Of a DNA stretch of 64,000 nt, positions 22,720 to 35,022 are shown piece after piece. Below the pieces are notes generated by a model, which made no database searches, had not been told where the DNA came from, and saw only the letters and a program-made list of their open reading frames with translations. The translations under genes were made by a program, and so were the position numbers. Every line of letters begins with the position of its first letter. The stretch's first letter is position 1. This DNA is from Durusdinium trenchii. Its lineage: Eukaryota; Sar; Dinophyceae; Suessiales; Symbiodiniaceae. The stretch lies in the NCBI GenBank assembly GCA_963970005.1, contig CAXAMN010000003.1, positions 690,888-754,887 of the forward strand. The letters are read 5' to 3'.

Positions 22720-22860
22720 TCCAGGGGTCCAGAATGAAATTGCCTGGTGTTCATCGAAATGAACGGTTGAGTGTGCAAAAGGGTATTTGTGTCCGACCCT
22801 TGCCCTCAAACCCGTACCCTTGAAAAAAGGAATGCCGTCAAAACATATAGAAGCGGAACA
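22720..22860 (-). repeat. Dispersed repeat, inverted copy B
   Basis: Reverse-complement relative of copies A and C. It extends beyond the shared GAACACCAGGCAA core into CCCTTGAAA and GCCGTCAAAACATAT blocks that align with copy C. Confidence 0.75.
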
Positions 22861-24230
22861 CGGATTTACGGCAGCATGTGTTGGCAATGGTGCAACGTTT
22901 GGTTTGTTGGTGAATTGCGGTGGTGTTTTTGCCCAATATGCGGGTTCATGCCCAAATGTTGGGGCAACTTTTGTCGCGTTTGACTCAGGGTGTTGTAGCA
23001 ATTGCTATTTGACAATTCCAATTCAGGAACGGCGCTGGACAAGGGGCAATCCCCTTTTCAGACCGTTTTGTTTTTTGACTGTTTGGTGGGGGCTCTTTTT
23101 CAAACGTCTCAGGGTTTCTTGTTGGTGTGTAAAGCCATTTTCCAGTGTCACGTTCTCAGGTTCATTTTTCTGGATTTGGTTCGTTCTAGTATTTTTTGAG
23201 CCCGTTTCAGGGTTTTGGACTGACGCGGTCTGGAATTGGTGACCCTCCAGGGTCTGACAAGCAAAGGTCTAAGATGGGTCATGCTTTCACTTCAATCATT
23301 CCTACGCTGGGTCAAGGAGACCTTCGAAAGGTAATTTGGCATTTGGTTGATATAAAAACTGTTGGAAGGGTAAGAAGTTGATGGAAATTAGAAAAAAATG
23401 GTTTTGGTGAATCACTGAAATAACTGTGTTTTCCTGCGAGTTCGTGAGCGTGCTCAATACTCCGCAGCCATATTGGTAACAAAATTTGGATCAATGACGG
23501 GCCCTAAAGAGCCTGAACTGGCCTTCGGGTTCGTGAACCCTGGCTTCATCAAGGTTTTAAACTCGTGGAATGCGTGTGACTTGATGCCATTCGATACCGT
23601 GTGTTTTTTTGAATTTAGTTTTTGTTTTGCTTTTCGTTGGAGGGCACGTTTGGAGCAGACTGTCGTCCGCCCACTTGGGACTCCAATGTGGCGCTCTATT
23701 GAGGGCAATCCATCCAGTGTCAGGCAGGCAAACCACCAAAAAATAGTTCCGTCCTATATTTTGATGGAATCCCCCGTTTCAAGGGAAGGGGTCTGAAACA
23801 AATATTTTGCAAACTCATTTGTGCGCATTGAACACCAGGCAACTTCACTCTAGACCCTCGGATGCCTGAATGAAGCACATGCTTTCTGTAGCGCGGAGGA
23901 TATTTTTCGCAGCGCTGCTCCGTCCATGTGCCGCGCAAGCACACCAACACGACAATGCGTGGACATACGTACCACACGCGCCAGCATCACAACACCTCGT
24001 CGCGCGAAAACGCTAATTTCGGAGCCCGGTCTGGATCTCACCATGACAACTTTTCACCGTGTTGGGGTGGCCAATGGCAGTGCGCCAGTCTGATAAGATA
24101 CTGGCCTGACACCCCACAAGCATATCCGCGTGACAACACCTGAGCACAACACACCGCACACCAACATCCACTTGGCAAAACAGCTCACCGCGTCAGAGCA
24201 ACTCAGTGTATTCGCAATATATCAAAGTTC
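22861..24230. other. No gene recognised; contains repeat copy C
   Basis: Low-coding DNA in which only the dispersed repeat copy C (about 23745-23865) is identifiable. Short frames on both strands have no support. Confidence 0.45.
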
Positions 24231-24294
24231 TTGCAACCAGACTCCGAAACCAAAACAAACTCCAAGACTCAAAGGCATTTTGCAATAGTAGGGT

Positions 24295-24590
24295 TGCGTA
24301 ACATGTTTCACACATCGGTGATTATGTTTAACAAAAATTGTGGCCAGTATATCTATTTTTCATCGGCCTGCCGACGATTTGATAAGCCACACCGGTTTGC
24401 AGCAGGCTGCTCAATCAGAAGACTTGGCATCTTGCGGGCGGGTGCCCAAAGACAGGCGCTAGAGGTCTTGCAGTGTGTACTGACTATGTTGCACCAATGC
24501 ACTGACTTTGGTCGCAGCACCCAACACGATTCCAAAACAACACGATGGCACCTCTCAAGCATTGCACCTCCAAGAGCGCCACGGAAAAGA
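24295..24590 (+). repeat. Large inverted repeat, left arm
   Basis: It pairs with the reverse complement of about 25330-25620 with moderate divergence. Both arms encode related short open frames, on plus at the left (RFDKPHRFAAGCSIRRLGIL) and on minus at the right (MIRLAKGRFAAGCEITRLVT). This suggests a duplicated coding or element fragment in head-to-head arrangement. Confidence 0.75.
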
Positions 24591-24657
24591 ATGCTTAACG
24601 ACCTACTGGTTCCACGATTATTCTTGTTTCTCCAAACTTTCTGGGCCGAAATTACTT

Positions 24658-24862
24658 TGTCATGTCACTGAAATGTGCAGTCGACATGGACATGGCAATG
24701 CAATGCACATGTTCTCAACATCTCTTAGTGCTGATAACATGAACCACACGGTCCTCAGGTTCTTCAGAAAACGCTGTATGAAAGAAGATGGAGATGTTTT
24801 GAGTGCTGGATGAAAGTAATTTCCGGGCGTTCAAAACGATTTTTCCTGATATGAAACGCTGT
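24658..24862 (+). repeat. Direct repeat, copy 1
   Basis: Begins GTCATGTCACTGAAATG and includes GCACATGTTCTCAACATCTC. It is repeated at about 25164-25362 in the same orientation, so a direct repeat lies inside the 24.3-25.6 kb inverted repeat. Confidence 0.8.
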
Positions 24863-25163
24863 GGCCAGCAGGCTCCACATCAGAGTTAGGTTAGGACAGC
24901 TTAGCGGTTAGTTTGGGGGCCTGCAATGCATGTAGTGTATGTTGCGTACGGAACATACTTTCGCAAATGAAGTGCGGGGCGTGTTTTTTAGAACACGGGC
25001 GGCGGGCGGAGGTTTGCATAGGAGTCCAGCAACCGCTAGGCAACGAAAAAAACTGGATGGGATGTGACAACGGAGGAGAGAAAAAATAAAACAAATTTTC
25101 GCCTCAAAGCTGAGTTTAGGCTAAGGAGGCAAGAGTTTAGGACGAATGAGACATGAACGGGGA

Positions 25164-25362
25164 TGTCACGTCACTGAGATGCGCAGTCAACATGGACATG
25201 GGATTGCACATGTTCTCAACATCTCTTAGTGCAGTGACACATGGGCAAGACGGTCCTCAGGAGGTTGGGGGCGCACATGTTAGAAGATGTAACAGAAAGA
25301 GGCGTCCTGAATGCTAGAGCACAGTCGCTCGGGCTTTCGGAACAACTTTTCCGCAATGTTTG
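25164..25362 (+). repeat. Direct repeat, copy 2
   Basis: Second copy of 24658-24862. The shared core GCACATGTTCTCAACATCTC is identical. Confidence 0.8.
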
Positions 25363-25620
25363 AGGAGTGCCATCGTCTTGTTTTGCCAATAGTTGCGTTG
25401 GGTCTTGAGTCCCAAATGGTCAGTACACACTGCAAGAAGCTCTAGCAGCACCTGTCTTCCACACCTGCCAAATACCAAGCCTTGTGACAAGCCTTGTGAT
25501 TTCGCAGCCTGCCGCAAACCGGCCTTTGGCTAATCGAATCATCGGCAAACCGATGAAATCTGAGTACACTGGCCAAGATCTTTTTGCGTGGGGTATAATC
25601 ACCAATTTGTAAAACATGTT
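25330..25620 (-). repeat. Large inverted repeat, right arm
   Basis: Reverse-complement counterpart of 24295-24590. It overlaps the end of the second direct-repeat copy. Confidence 0.75.
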
Positions 25621-25739
25621 ATACAATCTACTACTGCAAGATGCCTGTGTGTCCCCAGAATTTGCTGCAGAAACTCCGCCAGGCCCCCGCCCCAACAGTA
25701 CCAGAACTTCCTTACCGGACCTTGCCCCACAACGTGCTG

Positions 25740-25905
25740 CAGAAGTTGCTCCGGAACGTATTCCAAATCTCCTCCGTTATCTCCTGTGGGATCTCCCCGG
25801 AACATGCTCCCGAGGTGAACATGCTCCGGAATTGTTCAAAAACCTGGTCCGGAATTTGAACCTGCTCCGGAACTTGAATTGGAAGCTGTTCCGATCTGCT
25901 CCAAA
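25740..25905. repeat. Short repeats with CTCCGGAA core
   Basis: TGCTCCGGAA-like decamers recur about six times, separated by TTGAA- and CATG-containing spacers. The block may be coding low complexity or a degenerate minisatellite. Confidence 0.5.
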
Positions 25906-26369
25906 GTCTTTACTATGACCCCTAAGTGTTCCTGTTAGGGCAAGATTGGCATTGGCACGTTATCTATTTAAGGTGGCGGGAAATGTATTTGCCTTGTTTA
26001 TCTACAGTAATTGTCTGCTTGGTCTTTGAGCTGCCATGGACGCGCTACTGCGCAGATGGGCTCTGGTTCGGCAAGCGCCTCTTGGCAAATCAAGTCGTTC
26101 CACTCCCTTTGGTTGATTCCACAATTTGAGCAGCACTATATTCGCATGTAAGGGCAGTAGTCACGCCACAAGCTTGGAATTGGGAGACTTCAAAAACCGT
26201 TTCCCCATCAAGACCCGCGACCCAGTCTCTCAAGCATCCTCCAAATACTAAATACACGGTTCACACCAGCAGCAACTGGAAAATCAACCCAGCGGTGAAG
26301 GCTTTGGCGGCTGGAACTTCTTGGCCAAGCAACCCATTGACCACACAAACCACCACACAACCCATTGAC

Positions 26370-26942
26370 CGAGCCGACGACGCGTTCCAACCGTTCTGCC
26401 TCCGCAACGGGGGCAACGGGGCGCGTGGTGCGCGTGCTTTCTTGACGGACGCGGTGCACTGCCATGGGCTCCACGAGCCCTGCTGAAGGGTCCCGTTGCT
26501 GTGCCCAGCCTGGGACCGGCACTGGGATGTGTTGTTCCAACTGCTGGTCGCGCTGTGTGTGTTTGTGGGCAAGGGCAAGAAATCAAAGACCCGCCAGGGG
26601 CAAACAACCCCAATACGTGCCTGGCGCTTTCACGTAACTGCTGGTAATGGTGTGAGACCTCGTTGCGCTTCCTCACCCTTTTCTTTCAGCTGCAAACTGC
26701 CTGCAATTCATGTCCGATTTGTTCCCTTCGAAAGGTCCAAAGCATCTTTCACACAACACTCTCGAGACATGAGTGTTGCTTGTTTGTGAAACAGGCTTCC
26801 GCTTCAAATGCCAAAGCTTCGTGGAGCGGAGCGGTGCCCGACATCCAATTGCCTTCCTAAGTCTCTTAGGGGCGGTCCGCAGTTGCCACTCCTCTGCGTT
26901 GCCGCTCCGCAATCGGCGCGGGCCGCGGGGGGACTTCCATGA
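26370..26942 (-). CDS. Hypothetical gene, two possible exons
   Basis: A minus-strand exon at 26370-26540 lies between an acceptor ending CAGCAG and the donor GGCTCG|GTCAATG. It reads HIPVPVPGWAQQRDPSAGLV and VAPVAEAERLERVVGS. Upstream, an ATG at 26942 opens a short Pro/Arg-rich frame (MEVPPRPAPIAERQRR) that could be the first exon. The plus strand is also open over the main exon (26295-26486), so strand choice rests on splice signals and neighbours. No family is recognised. Confidence 0.35.
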
Positions 26943-27502
26943 TGCGAGAAGAACAGCAGGCGGCGACAGGGCTCGTGACTAGGAACTGACAGTGACTTCA
27001 TCCAGCTGGGCCAGCAGGCCAGCCAACTAACAACCAACAACATGCAAGTAGTAGGGTTTGGTGTCGAGCAGCAAAACGGGCAGAGAAAAAAAGGGTGCTA
27101 AGACGCGTCAGCGCCTTCGGAACGGCCGCAGCGGTCTGGCGGGTCTGGCATGGTCGAGCCGCCGCAGCGGTCGAACGCGCACACCGGTGCGAAAGCCATT
27201 GGTGTCACCGAAGCGCTGGGGATCAAAGAGAGTGAAATGAGATCAAAAGAGTGCATAGGCGTCCCAGAGCCAATCCTAATCCTGCTTCACGTGCGCCTGA
27301 ATCTCAAAGGACGGCGAAGAATGCATATGGTTTGACACGGCAGTCGCGCCCTAGTACTCTTTACATGTTCAGCCAGCCATCCTGAGCGTCTTCCGCCGTT
27401 TACTCCTCGAAGCCGTGTTGAATTCCTTGTCTGTTGCGTTTCTTCGTTCCGTCGTGGTCGCTACGAGCTCCTCCTATCAGAGGAAAGCTCAAAAAGATCA
27501 TA

Positions 27503-27845
27503 TCACCCTTTCCGGGAGGGAGCCACTTGAAGGTCTTTGTCATCGCAACAAGCTTCGCTCGAGAATTTCCCAAAACATTCTCCCTCGCCGTCACCTTCGC
27601 TCCTGATCGCGGCGCCGAGCCCGCCATGAGACGCCCAGAGAGTCTGCGCCAACCCAACAACCGTGTCCACGTCACGCGTTCGCACCACGGCGTGGGTCAG
27701 CAAGCCCTGGCAGCGTCCGTCCCCGTTGGGGCCGACGTCCCAAAACAGCGCGGGACGCGGTTCCCGGCGCCGCGGCGCGGCAAAAGGGTCTTCAGACGCG
27801 CTCCCCTCCTTTTTTCCATCTGGTCCATTTCGGCTGGGTTTGAGT
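27503..27845 (-). CDS. Hypothetical exon, about 100 codons
   Basis: A minus-strand frame is open for over 100 codons and reads PALFWDVGPNGDGRCQGLLT, AVVRTRDVDTVVGLAQTLWA and FSSEACCDDKDLQVAPS. The composition is strongly protein-like and uses GC-ending codons. A possible donor, GCGAAG|GTGACG, lies inside the frame near 27595, so the exon may end there rather than at the stop at 27503. Function unknown. Two other frames are open over part of it. Confidence 0.45.
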
Positions 27846-30205
27846 TTAAGCTATGGTCAGCATCAGTGACACACCTGTCAGGACTTCGGAGGGAAGGAGC
27901 CCTTCGCCTCCCGACATCTGAAAAAAGGCCTCGACAGGCATCGTCCTCTCCAAGGGTTGCTACTTGAAGACTTCTTAAACAACAGCAAAAAGCATGCACC
28001 TTCAAGGGGAGTCACAACTCAGAAAGAAGCTGGTCAAACATGGTGTTTGTGAGGAAAAAAAGGTGAAAAATGATGATGCTTCTTGTCTAGGGAAAAAGGG
28101 AGACATCTTATGGTATAGATGGCCTAAGTTACAAACAGCGCGAATCTCCATGCGCAAGACGGCCCCTTTCAAAGGCCGGCAGGGCCCCGCCATTGCCCAG
28201 CGGACAGACTTAAGGAGTCAGCGTTTAGCTTCACCAATCAATTTGCTACCGAAGGGAATGGCATCGGAGAATGGGACAATGTTCGGTTGAGAGAATGAGA
28301 ATGGGAGATTGGTACGCGGGTACAAAAAAGTCCCGACACGACAAAGTGTGAATCTGATTCCGCTTCCTGTGACCCAGCAAAGTGATGAATGTGCTGAAGA
28401 ATGCAACCGGCAAGGTAATCCAAAGTTGTTTGAACATCACCCTTGTACCCTGTGGAGATATATCAGAAGGCATAACAGTTTTGAGGGCTGTCACGTGCTC
28501 CGGGGAGTTCTATTTTGGCCTGGTAACTTGAGCTACATGGGATTAGCCGTCTTCTCTTTACTTGATTGAGACTGACCCAACAACTTAGAACTGCCCCAAA
28601 TCTATCCAAATCTAGCTAGATTCCAATTTCAGCAACTCTGCCTATGTTTATCAATGTTCTCAGAACAAACTCCTTGGAAGAATCCGTGCAAATGGCCTGG
28701 CCCTGCCGCTTCATTCCCAACGGCTTGCGTTCGCAGGGCCGCATGGGGTTAACCGGCAAGGTCAGCTCGCAGCATCGGCACAACCGCTTCAGTGTTGCCA
28801 TATGGTCTTTGAAGTGAAGATCTGCTAGGAAAGGCTCGTAGGTGTGGCAAGTTCTGCACCCCCAACAAGTGTTCAAGAGTCTACTATGGAGTTTTACCCA
28901 CTTGAGCTTTGACAAGCATCTTCCACTAGTCTGAAGGGACTGCCGTAGGCAGTGAGCCCTTCCTTGTTTGAATTCATCTTGGGCAAGCCGACTTTGTGCA
29001 ACCAAAAGCGTCCAAGAATGAAAAGGGCACCTTTCATTGGGTCATCAGAGAAGCACAGGGCCACCAGACTGGGTCGAAAATAATCTGACTGGATGTTCAC
29101 ATTCCTTGGTCCTCCTTCTAACAGCATGGCTGGGAGTTGCAAAACCATTATTTCAACATGAAGAGCAAACAAGGGAAAGGTGCGTTCATACTTTAATGGT
29201 TTCACTAACACGTGCTGCCTACTCAGCAAAGGTGCATGCGTCAGTGCTTCTGTCAGCTTCTCAACACATGCGGTCTTAGAGCTGCGGGCTGTTCGGAGAA
29301 ATTCACCTCAGCGACACAACGAGCCGAGCGTTGCAACTAAAACTACAGTAGTAACAAGAAGCTACTAGGGGCTCCTGGCCGTACTACTAGTAACAAGAAG
29401 CTACTAGTAGCTAGAAGCTACTAGGGGAGGCCATGGCTACTAGGGTGGAGGCCATTGCTACTAGTACCAAGAAGCTATCACTAGTCGTGCTTGTTCCGAT
29501 CCTGCACGCACTTGTAATCAGGATAGTCAGAAAGAAAAATTGAAAGCAGCCCCAGACCATCCATATGTATGGAATATATCCCTACATTATCCTACATTGA
29601 CCCCTCAAACTATTCCAATGTAGTGTGAATGAGCTCCTGACTGCAGTGTGCCAATGTGCCACTTCAGCGCGCCATGGGGAGAGGAGATGTAAAGCTCGGC
29701 TCCTGGCGTGGTTCGCGGAGCGTGCGGAGCGTGGCACCAAGTGGGGAATCGAGTGAAGATTAATGCAAGAGGTTGGTGGAAGACTAAAGTCCAAAGAAAC
29801 TTGAATTCAACCCCTACACTCCTACAGCAACTATCCCAACCCAGGCTCAAGTGCCGGAAGCCAGTCATTACAGGAAGGCTCCAGGTCAAAATACAGTCGC
29901 ATGTGCGATGGAGGGCAGATCCCACATCCGTCCCCTCCCATCTTCGACAACTTCAAAACTGAACCATCTACTGATCCCCTCCTTTGGTTGTTTCAGAGGT
30001 GCATCTTGCTGTGTAGCATGTCTAAAACTTGCTTCACTTCAAGAATCTCCTAGCTGCACCACCGCCCGTCTCCCCTCGTTTCGTCGGGCCATTCATTCTG
30101 GGCCGCGCCTCGGCGCTCGAATGAGAATCGATGATGCGAATGATGGGGCAAGGAGACCTGGCCACGCTCAGCTGGATCAAATGGCGGACTCGACGTGTTC
30201 TTCAC
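27846..30205. other. No gene recognised; tandem CTACTAG repeat inside
   Basis: Low-coding DNA. The only clear structure is the tandem repeat at 29344-29485. Open frames near 28.6-29.2 kb and 29.6-29.9 kb occur on both strands without splice support. Confidence 0.45.
29344..29485. repeat. Degenerate tandem repeat with GAAGCTACTAG core
   Basis: Units such as AACAAGAAGCTACTAGGGG and TAGCTAGAAGCTACTAGG recur five to six times, with ACTAGT palindromes between them. Confidence 0.8.
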
Positions 30206-31691
30206 CTTTGAAAGTGTCTTCGCCCTTCTTTCTTCCCAAAGGCAAACTTTTCCAACGTCATCAGCCTCAGCTGTGTTGTCTGCAGATCGGCTTTCGGCCT
30301 CGCCGACGGGGGTCCACTTGCCATCCAGCCCAGCATGCAGGAGCAGGACCTGGGACCATCAAAGGGAGCCGGTGAACGTCTGAGGGGGAAGATGAGTCGA
30401 AGGACCTGGGACCTACATGGACCTAGGTTGGGTGTATCCCATTCCTCTGTAACAGGGGATGATGATTATGATGGTTAGTAAAGGCCTTTCTCAAACATAG
30501 TGATAATCTTTTATTGACTCTTACAGGTCATGGGAAACCACGGCATGACCTAGGGAACCGAAAGAACAAACAGCAACAGATCCTTTAGGCACGGACTTCG
30601 TGCCAAACACTGTTCAACGAGAGTTGGGCCAAAGAAGGACCTCCTGCCCTTCCCACAGGTCGCAAACTCCAAGACTGAAAGAAGGAGGTCCTTCCCGGCA
30701 CAGGTCCCCAGTTGAGGGCCCTTAGGACTGCTTCATCAACTGAGGTTCCAGCTCCATCGTCCTCTTCCAAGCTCACCGCCGCACGAAGTGTGCCTATGAG
30801 GACCGGACCCGGAATGTGCCGGAATGCGCAGTTCGGAATGCCTGGAAAAGCTGAAACTCTACCAGTATCCGCCAGACACATCTACTAGTGTAGCTGGGTG
30901 GGTAGTCTTCTTCTTTTGTACCAAAGGCATTGGTCTTTCGGTGTCAAAAAAAGGTCAAAAAAGGAAGAAAAAGAATGAAAAGGGCACCAGTTTCAAACAC
31001 GCCTCAAACAACATCTCGGACCCGCGGCGCCGAGACCTGAGACCTGTCCCACCCTGGCCTCCGGGTAGCATGGCTGCGCAGCCGGCGCGCAAGGGCGTGG
31101 GCAAGGGCTCGGCGACCTCCACAGCTCACCAGAGTTCCGCAAGGACACTGGATGTTAGTGCATATATTGTTGTGGAATTCTACAGTCCCCCAAGACTGGC
31201 CTACACCCACGCTCACCCTAGCCTAAACCCTTTTTCCACTTACTGTACTTTGCACGCTCGAGTCGAACGGGCGCCCTTCGAGCGGCACTGCAGGACCGTT
31301 TCGGTCCGCCTGCTGGCATGGCCAGCGACCCTCCACGGGCAGACCGCGGCAGTGAGCCACCGCACCAGTCTTGGTGGTGACCTCGGCGCGCATCGTGCGC
31401 ACGTGGCGCGAGCCAAGGCGATCGGACCGCGCCGGCGGAGGAGAGGGGATTCCGGGCCACTGGTTGGCCAGGAAGGCGATGTGTCGCAGGATGCTCTTTT
31501 GTTGGGAGGAAGATCTTCAGTGTGGATACACAGTGTGGATGCTAGGACATGCTTGGATTGCAAACAACAAGTGCATAGATTTGACTTCTACAGCAAGCGC
31601 GGTGGATCGACCTCCTCCGCAGATCTGAGGAGCCGCACCACGAGCCCGTCGTCATAGGAGGCACCCAGCAGCTCGCCCAAGTGTTCCAAAC
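30206..31691 (-). CDS. Hypothetical gene, three phase-0 exons
   Basis: Minus-strand exon candidates lie at about 31600-31691 (LEHLGELLGASYDDGLVVRL), 31244-31495 (84 codons, RHIAFLANQWPGIPSPPPAR, ending at ACA|GTAAGT) and 30206-30349 (48 codons, LDGKWTPVGEAESRSADNTA, between acceptor GGTCCCAG and donor CAAAG|GTGAAG). The last two are whole numbers of codons, so they are in compatible phase. More exons probably lie at 31.0-31.14 kb and 30.6-30.85 kb, where minus frames are open. No domain is recognised. A plus-strand frame over 30824-31657 is taken as a shadow. Confidence 0.5.
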
Positions 31692-33564
31692 CTGCCGATG
31701 ATGCTGGGTGGCTCCCAGCTGGAGGACTCCAAGTGGATGCCACGAAATCATGATGGGTTTAGGGTTCCGAAGTCACCCATTTGTTCACAGAGTTGATGAA
31801 AGGAGGCGCCACCCCCCACAAAGGCACCATGAATTCATGAAAGCGCGGGATGAGTTGGTCGGGCTTTCTCAGCTGCTCTGCAGCCAGTGGGTCGGGCACC
31901 TTCGAAAACGAACTTCTTGTTGATCTTCGCGGACAAGTGCAGAGACACCTCTGCGCTCATGCACTGCGGTGTGGGTGAGGCTCCAGGTTCGATCCGTGCC
32001 AAAAACTGATCTGCAAAATGAAAAGATCATGGTGACTTTGGCAGCTACACCAATGACTCATTTTGTGGTTCAAATGAGAGATTTCTAAGCTTCAACGACT
32101 TGGCTAGTCCAAAATTCACTTCCTGAAGGAAAACCCAACTTACACCAACTCAACCGCTTGATATGTGAGCCCACACAGCATCCGCTTCTCAATCCCCTCC
32201 AGACCGTTTTGCCTGCTTTGGGAGGTGGACCATGGCACCATGGCCTCCCAGCAGGTGGCAATCATGCTGGTCGGGTCACCTTCCGCAACCTACAAAACCA
32301 AAAGATTTACTGTAGACCCCGCACGACACCTTTTTGTTCAACAACAAAGCATCACAGCCAAAAAGAAACAATTGGGGAAAAGTGTCACAGAAGAGCTGGC
32401 ACAAGAAAGGTTGACACTCACAGTATCTCACTGCGTCAGTTGTGTCCACCGAATACAAAATTAAAAAGCCATCGTTGGCCTTCGCTGGACAAGGCCTTCA
32501 GAAGGTCCTGCAAGCAGAAGGTCGCTGACCGCAAAGAATGAAAGTCTTCAAGATAAAGGCGGATTCAAGTGCTATACCCTATAGCCATTGTGGCCCAGTG
32601 AACATGTTCGCAATAGAGACCTTTGAAGGAGAACGATTCTTCATTTGCGAAATTACCCTGAGTTCTATAGATCGATGCACTGTGGGGAGGGAAAGACAAA
32701 GAGTCGCACCGCCTGAAAATCCAAAGGCCCGAAAACGACCACCGACGTCCTCTCCGAATGCCACCGGCAGATTGGCATGGTTGGGGCCTCAGCGCTTCAA
32801 ACGAACGCAGCGAGCTGCACCTGTCAGGTTGGCACACCTCCCAGCTTCAGAAACGAAGAGAGAACACCCTGTTGTGAAGATGAAGTGATGAAGTCAATGT
32901 TTTGGGCGATCTTGAGGTGCCTCCACAAACATCTTGTACAAAAAGGGGTCTGTGCCCATGCACAGCAGGAACTGGGTTTTTGCTCTTCAAAGGCTGTGTG
33001 CCACTTACCTATGTCAAAACCAGGGAACGGGTGTTTTTGAGGCCCGCAGGGCACAGCACCCGCTCGAATGATTGGTAGGCCCTCTCTCCGAATTCTGAGA
33101 TCCGCGACTGATGGGCATATCCTCAGACAGATTCGGGCATCCGAACAATTCGTCCAAGGAACAGGATGATGAGCTCACAGGCTTACGGTAAAGACCAAAT
33201 GCTTCGGGGCTAAGACAATGCTTTACAACAAAGGAATTTACTGCTTGGACCGGACTTGTTGTCAAATGTCCTGGTTCACGAGCAGATTCACTGCGTGCAT
33301 GTGGGTGTCAAAGAAGATACATATACGCTCTACGCTCCACCAGGGCAACTACAAACTTCACCACCAGGGCGACAACCAACTTCTTCAGTTTTTAAGAACT
33401 GCAGTGAGTGTAACCAAGGTTCGCCACATCACCCGATGCTTCAGTTGCAGCTTCAACCTACGCCCGATGAGCCAGCGTCCAGGCTGCCACACATTGGAAT
33501 CCAAGCCCTCCAGGGCCTGCGAAGGGATTTTCCAACACACGAACCACCTGGCCACCACGTGAAC
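31692..33564. other. No gene recognised
   Basis: No exon could be supported. A GGTTCGATCC string at about 31980 resembles a tRNA B box but no cloverleaf forms around it. Confidence 0.45.
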
Positions 33565-33709
33565 CTGTCCACCCCACAAGCTCTTTGGGGCGCCATCTCC
33601 ATGGATCCACGTGGGCGCCACGCGACCGGTTCCACTGCCTCGGCCAGAGAGCCCAGGGAGGCCGCCAGGCGCTCGGCCACGTTGGGCACCTGGTGAACCA
33701 CAGGAACGT
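33565..33709 (-). CDS. Predicted exon, unknown protein
   Basis: This minus-strand exon is bounded by acceptor ACCTGCAG and donor GGACAG|GTTCAC, open for 48 codons. It reads VVHQVPNVAERLAASLGSLA followed by EAVEPVAWRPRGSMEMAP. Composition and both splice sites support it. No family is recognised. It may share a gene with 34772-34907. Confidence 0.45.
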
Positions 33710-33761
33710 CTGCAGGTCATGATGGGAGGAAAAACCATGGGGTAGACGGCATAATATGGCC

Positions 33762-33788
33762 AGTGTGTGTGTGTGTGTNNNNNNNNNN
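33762..33788. repeat. GT microsatellite and assembly gap
   Basis: A (GT)n run at 33762-33778 is followed by ten N bases (33779-33788). The gap length is probably nominal, so nearby distances are uncertain. Confidence 0.95.
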
Positions 33789-34771
33789 TCCCAACGTGGT
33801 AACTGAGTTCACTGAATACAAGTGTCAGAGTGTGTGTTATTTGTTGTAATAAGATGCAACAAGACGTTTCTTTTTCGCATGGCCGAAGGGCAACGAAGAA
33901 ACGAACAACGGTAAGTGTCCAACAGAAACAAACGACCCTACCATCCAGATAGAAGATAGAAAGAACATCGCCAATGGAATATGTTAGCCTATCTGTCTAT
34001 CTGCTCCTCCAGAATGGAGGATTTGAGTGGTGCTCAGCCATTTCCAGTCAGTGGGTGTTCCTCAATGTTTCTATGAATCTGAACATAATTCAAGCATGAT
34101 GACATGCTCCATGCTTCACGCCTTCTCCTCTCTCAAGAGGTCCAAGTGTTCCAAGTGTTCCTTAATGGAAATGGGACATCCACGAATGAATGTGGGACCA
34201 GTACATATCTTAGCCACCTCGAGGAGTCCAAGCTTCACAGTTTGGGAAAAACATTGAAAAATTATGCGAAATGCTGAGAGCTTGGGTGATCCACGAACTG
34301 AACACTTGTGAGGCATCTCAGCAATCAACGTTGGTCTTTGCTCCATTGCTGGAATCCTCACGTGCTTAGTCATCACCCCAGAAACATTGAGAAAGGCCGG
34401 TTCTGTCAATACCCTACAAACGAACGACTTGTTCAGGCACTTCTGAACTTCCCGCAGGCATGTCCATCCCACGCTCTCTCCAGGAAGGCACTCCATCCAC
34501 TGTCCAAGAACGGGCCACCGCACCATCAAACGGCGATCGGCACCGCCCGTGTGCGCGTACTCGTTGCCTGACGAAAGAAAGACGCCACAAACGAACCCGA
34601 TGGGTCCCAGCGTTCGAACGGGACGCAGAAACGAAGGAGGAAGTGAGCCTCACTGAGGAAAGGAGGATCGATTCGAGGATCCAACTCCAACCCGCCCAGC
34701 ACCTTGGATCCCAAAAACACGTGTCACACGACCCTCCACACTCCCTCCTTTCTATGTGGCCCGGCCCTCAC

Positions 34772-34907
34772 CCACGCATCCAGAGTCCCTGTCCGTCCCC
34801 AGTCTCTGGGTCTCGTCGTGTGCCCCCGGCGTGTGCCATTGCGGGTCCAAGGAGTCATCCAAGGCTGCATGTGCGACGGCCAGCGCCTTCGGCATTCGGA
34901 CGATGTT
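34772..34907 (-). CDS. Predicted exon, unknown protein
   Basis: A minus-strand exon follows an acceptor ATCGGAAG and ends at CGTGG|GTGAGG. It reads MPKALAVAHAALDDSLDPQW and HTPGAHDETQRLGTDRDSG. The frame stays open to TAG at 34752 if not spliced. Function unknown. Confidence 0.45.
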
Positions 34908-34947
34908 CTTCCGATGGTTCGGCTGGCATTTGCTAGGGAATGAGGGT

Positions 34948-35022
34948 GGCTGAAGGGTCATGGGGAGGCTGAAGGGTCATGGGGAGGCTGAAGGGTCATG
35001 GGGAGGCTGAAGTGCTGAAGGG
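34948..35022. repeat. 19-bp tandem repeat
   Basis: Three identical units GGCTGAAGGGTCATGGGGA are followed by a truncated fourth. Confidence 0.97.

Noticed and set aside
25596-25920. Gene call over the CTCCGGAA repeat region
   Set aside because: Open frames on both strands follow from the repeated decamer; no splice or start context supports either.
30824-31657. 277-codon plus-strand ORF
   Set aside because: It overlaps minus-strand exons with good splice sites and phase. Its own composition is Arg/Ser/His-rich, as expected of an antisense shadow.
31925-31995. tRNA-like B box GGTTCGATCC near 31980
   Set aside because: The T-stem and acceptor stem do not pair and no matching A box or anticodon arm lies upstream. 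At most it is a tRNA-derived SINE scrap.
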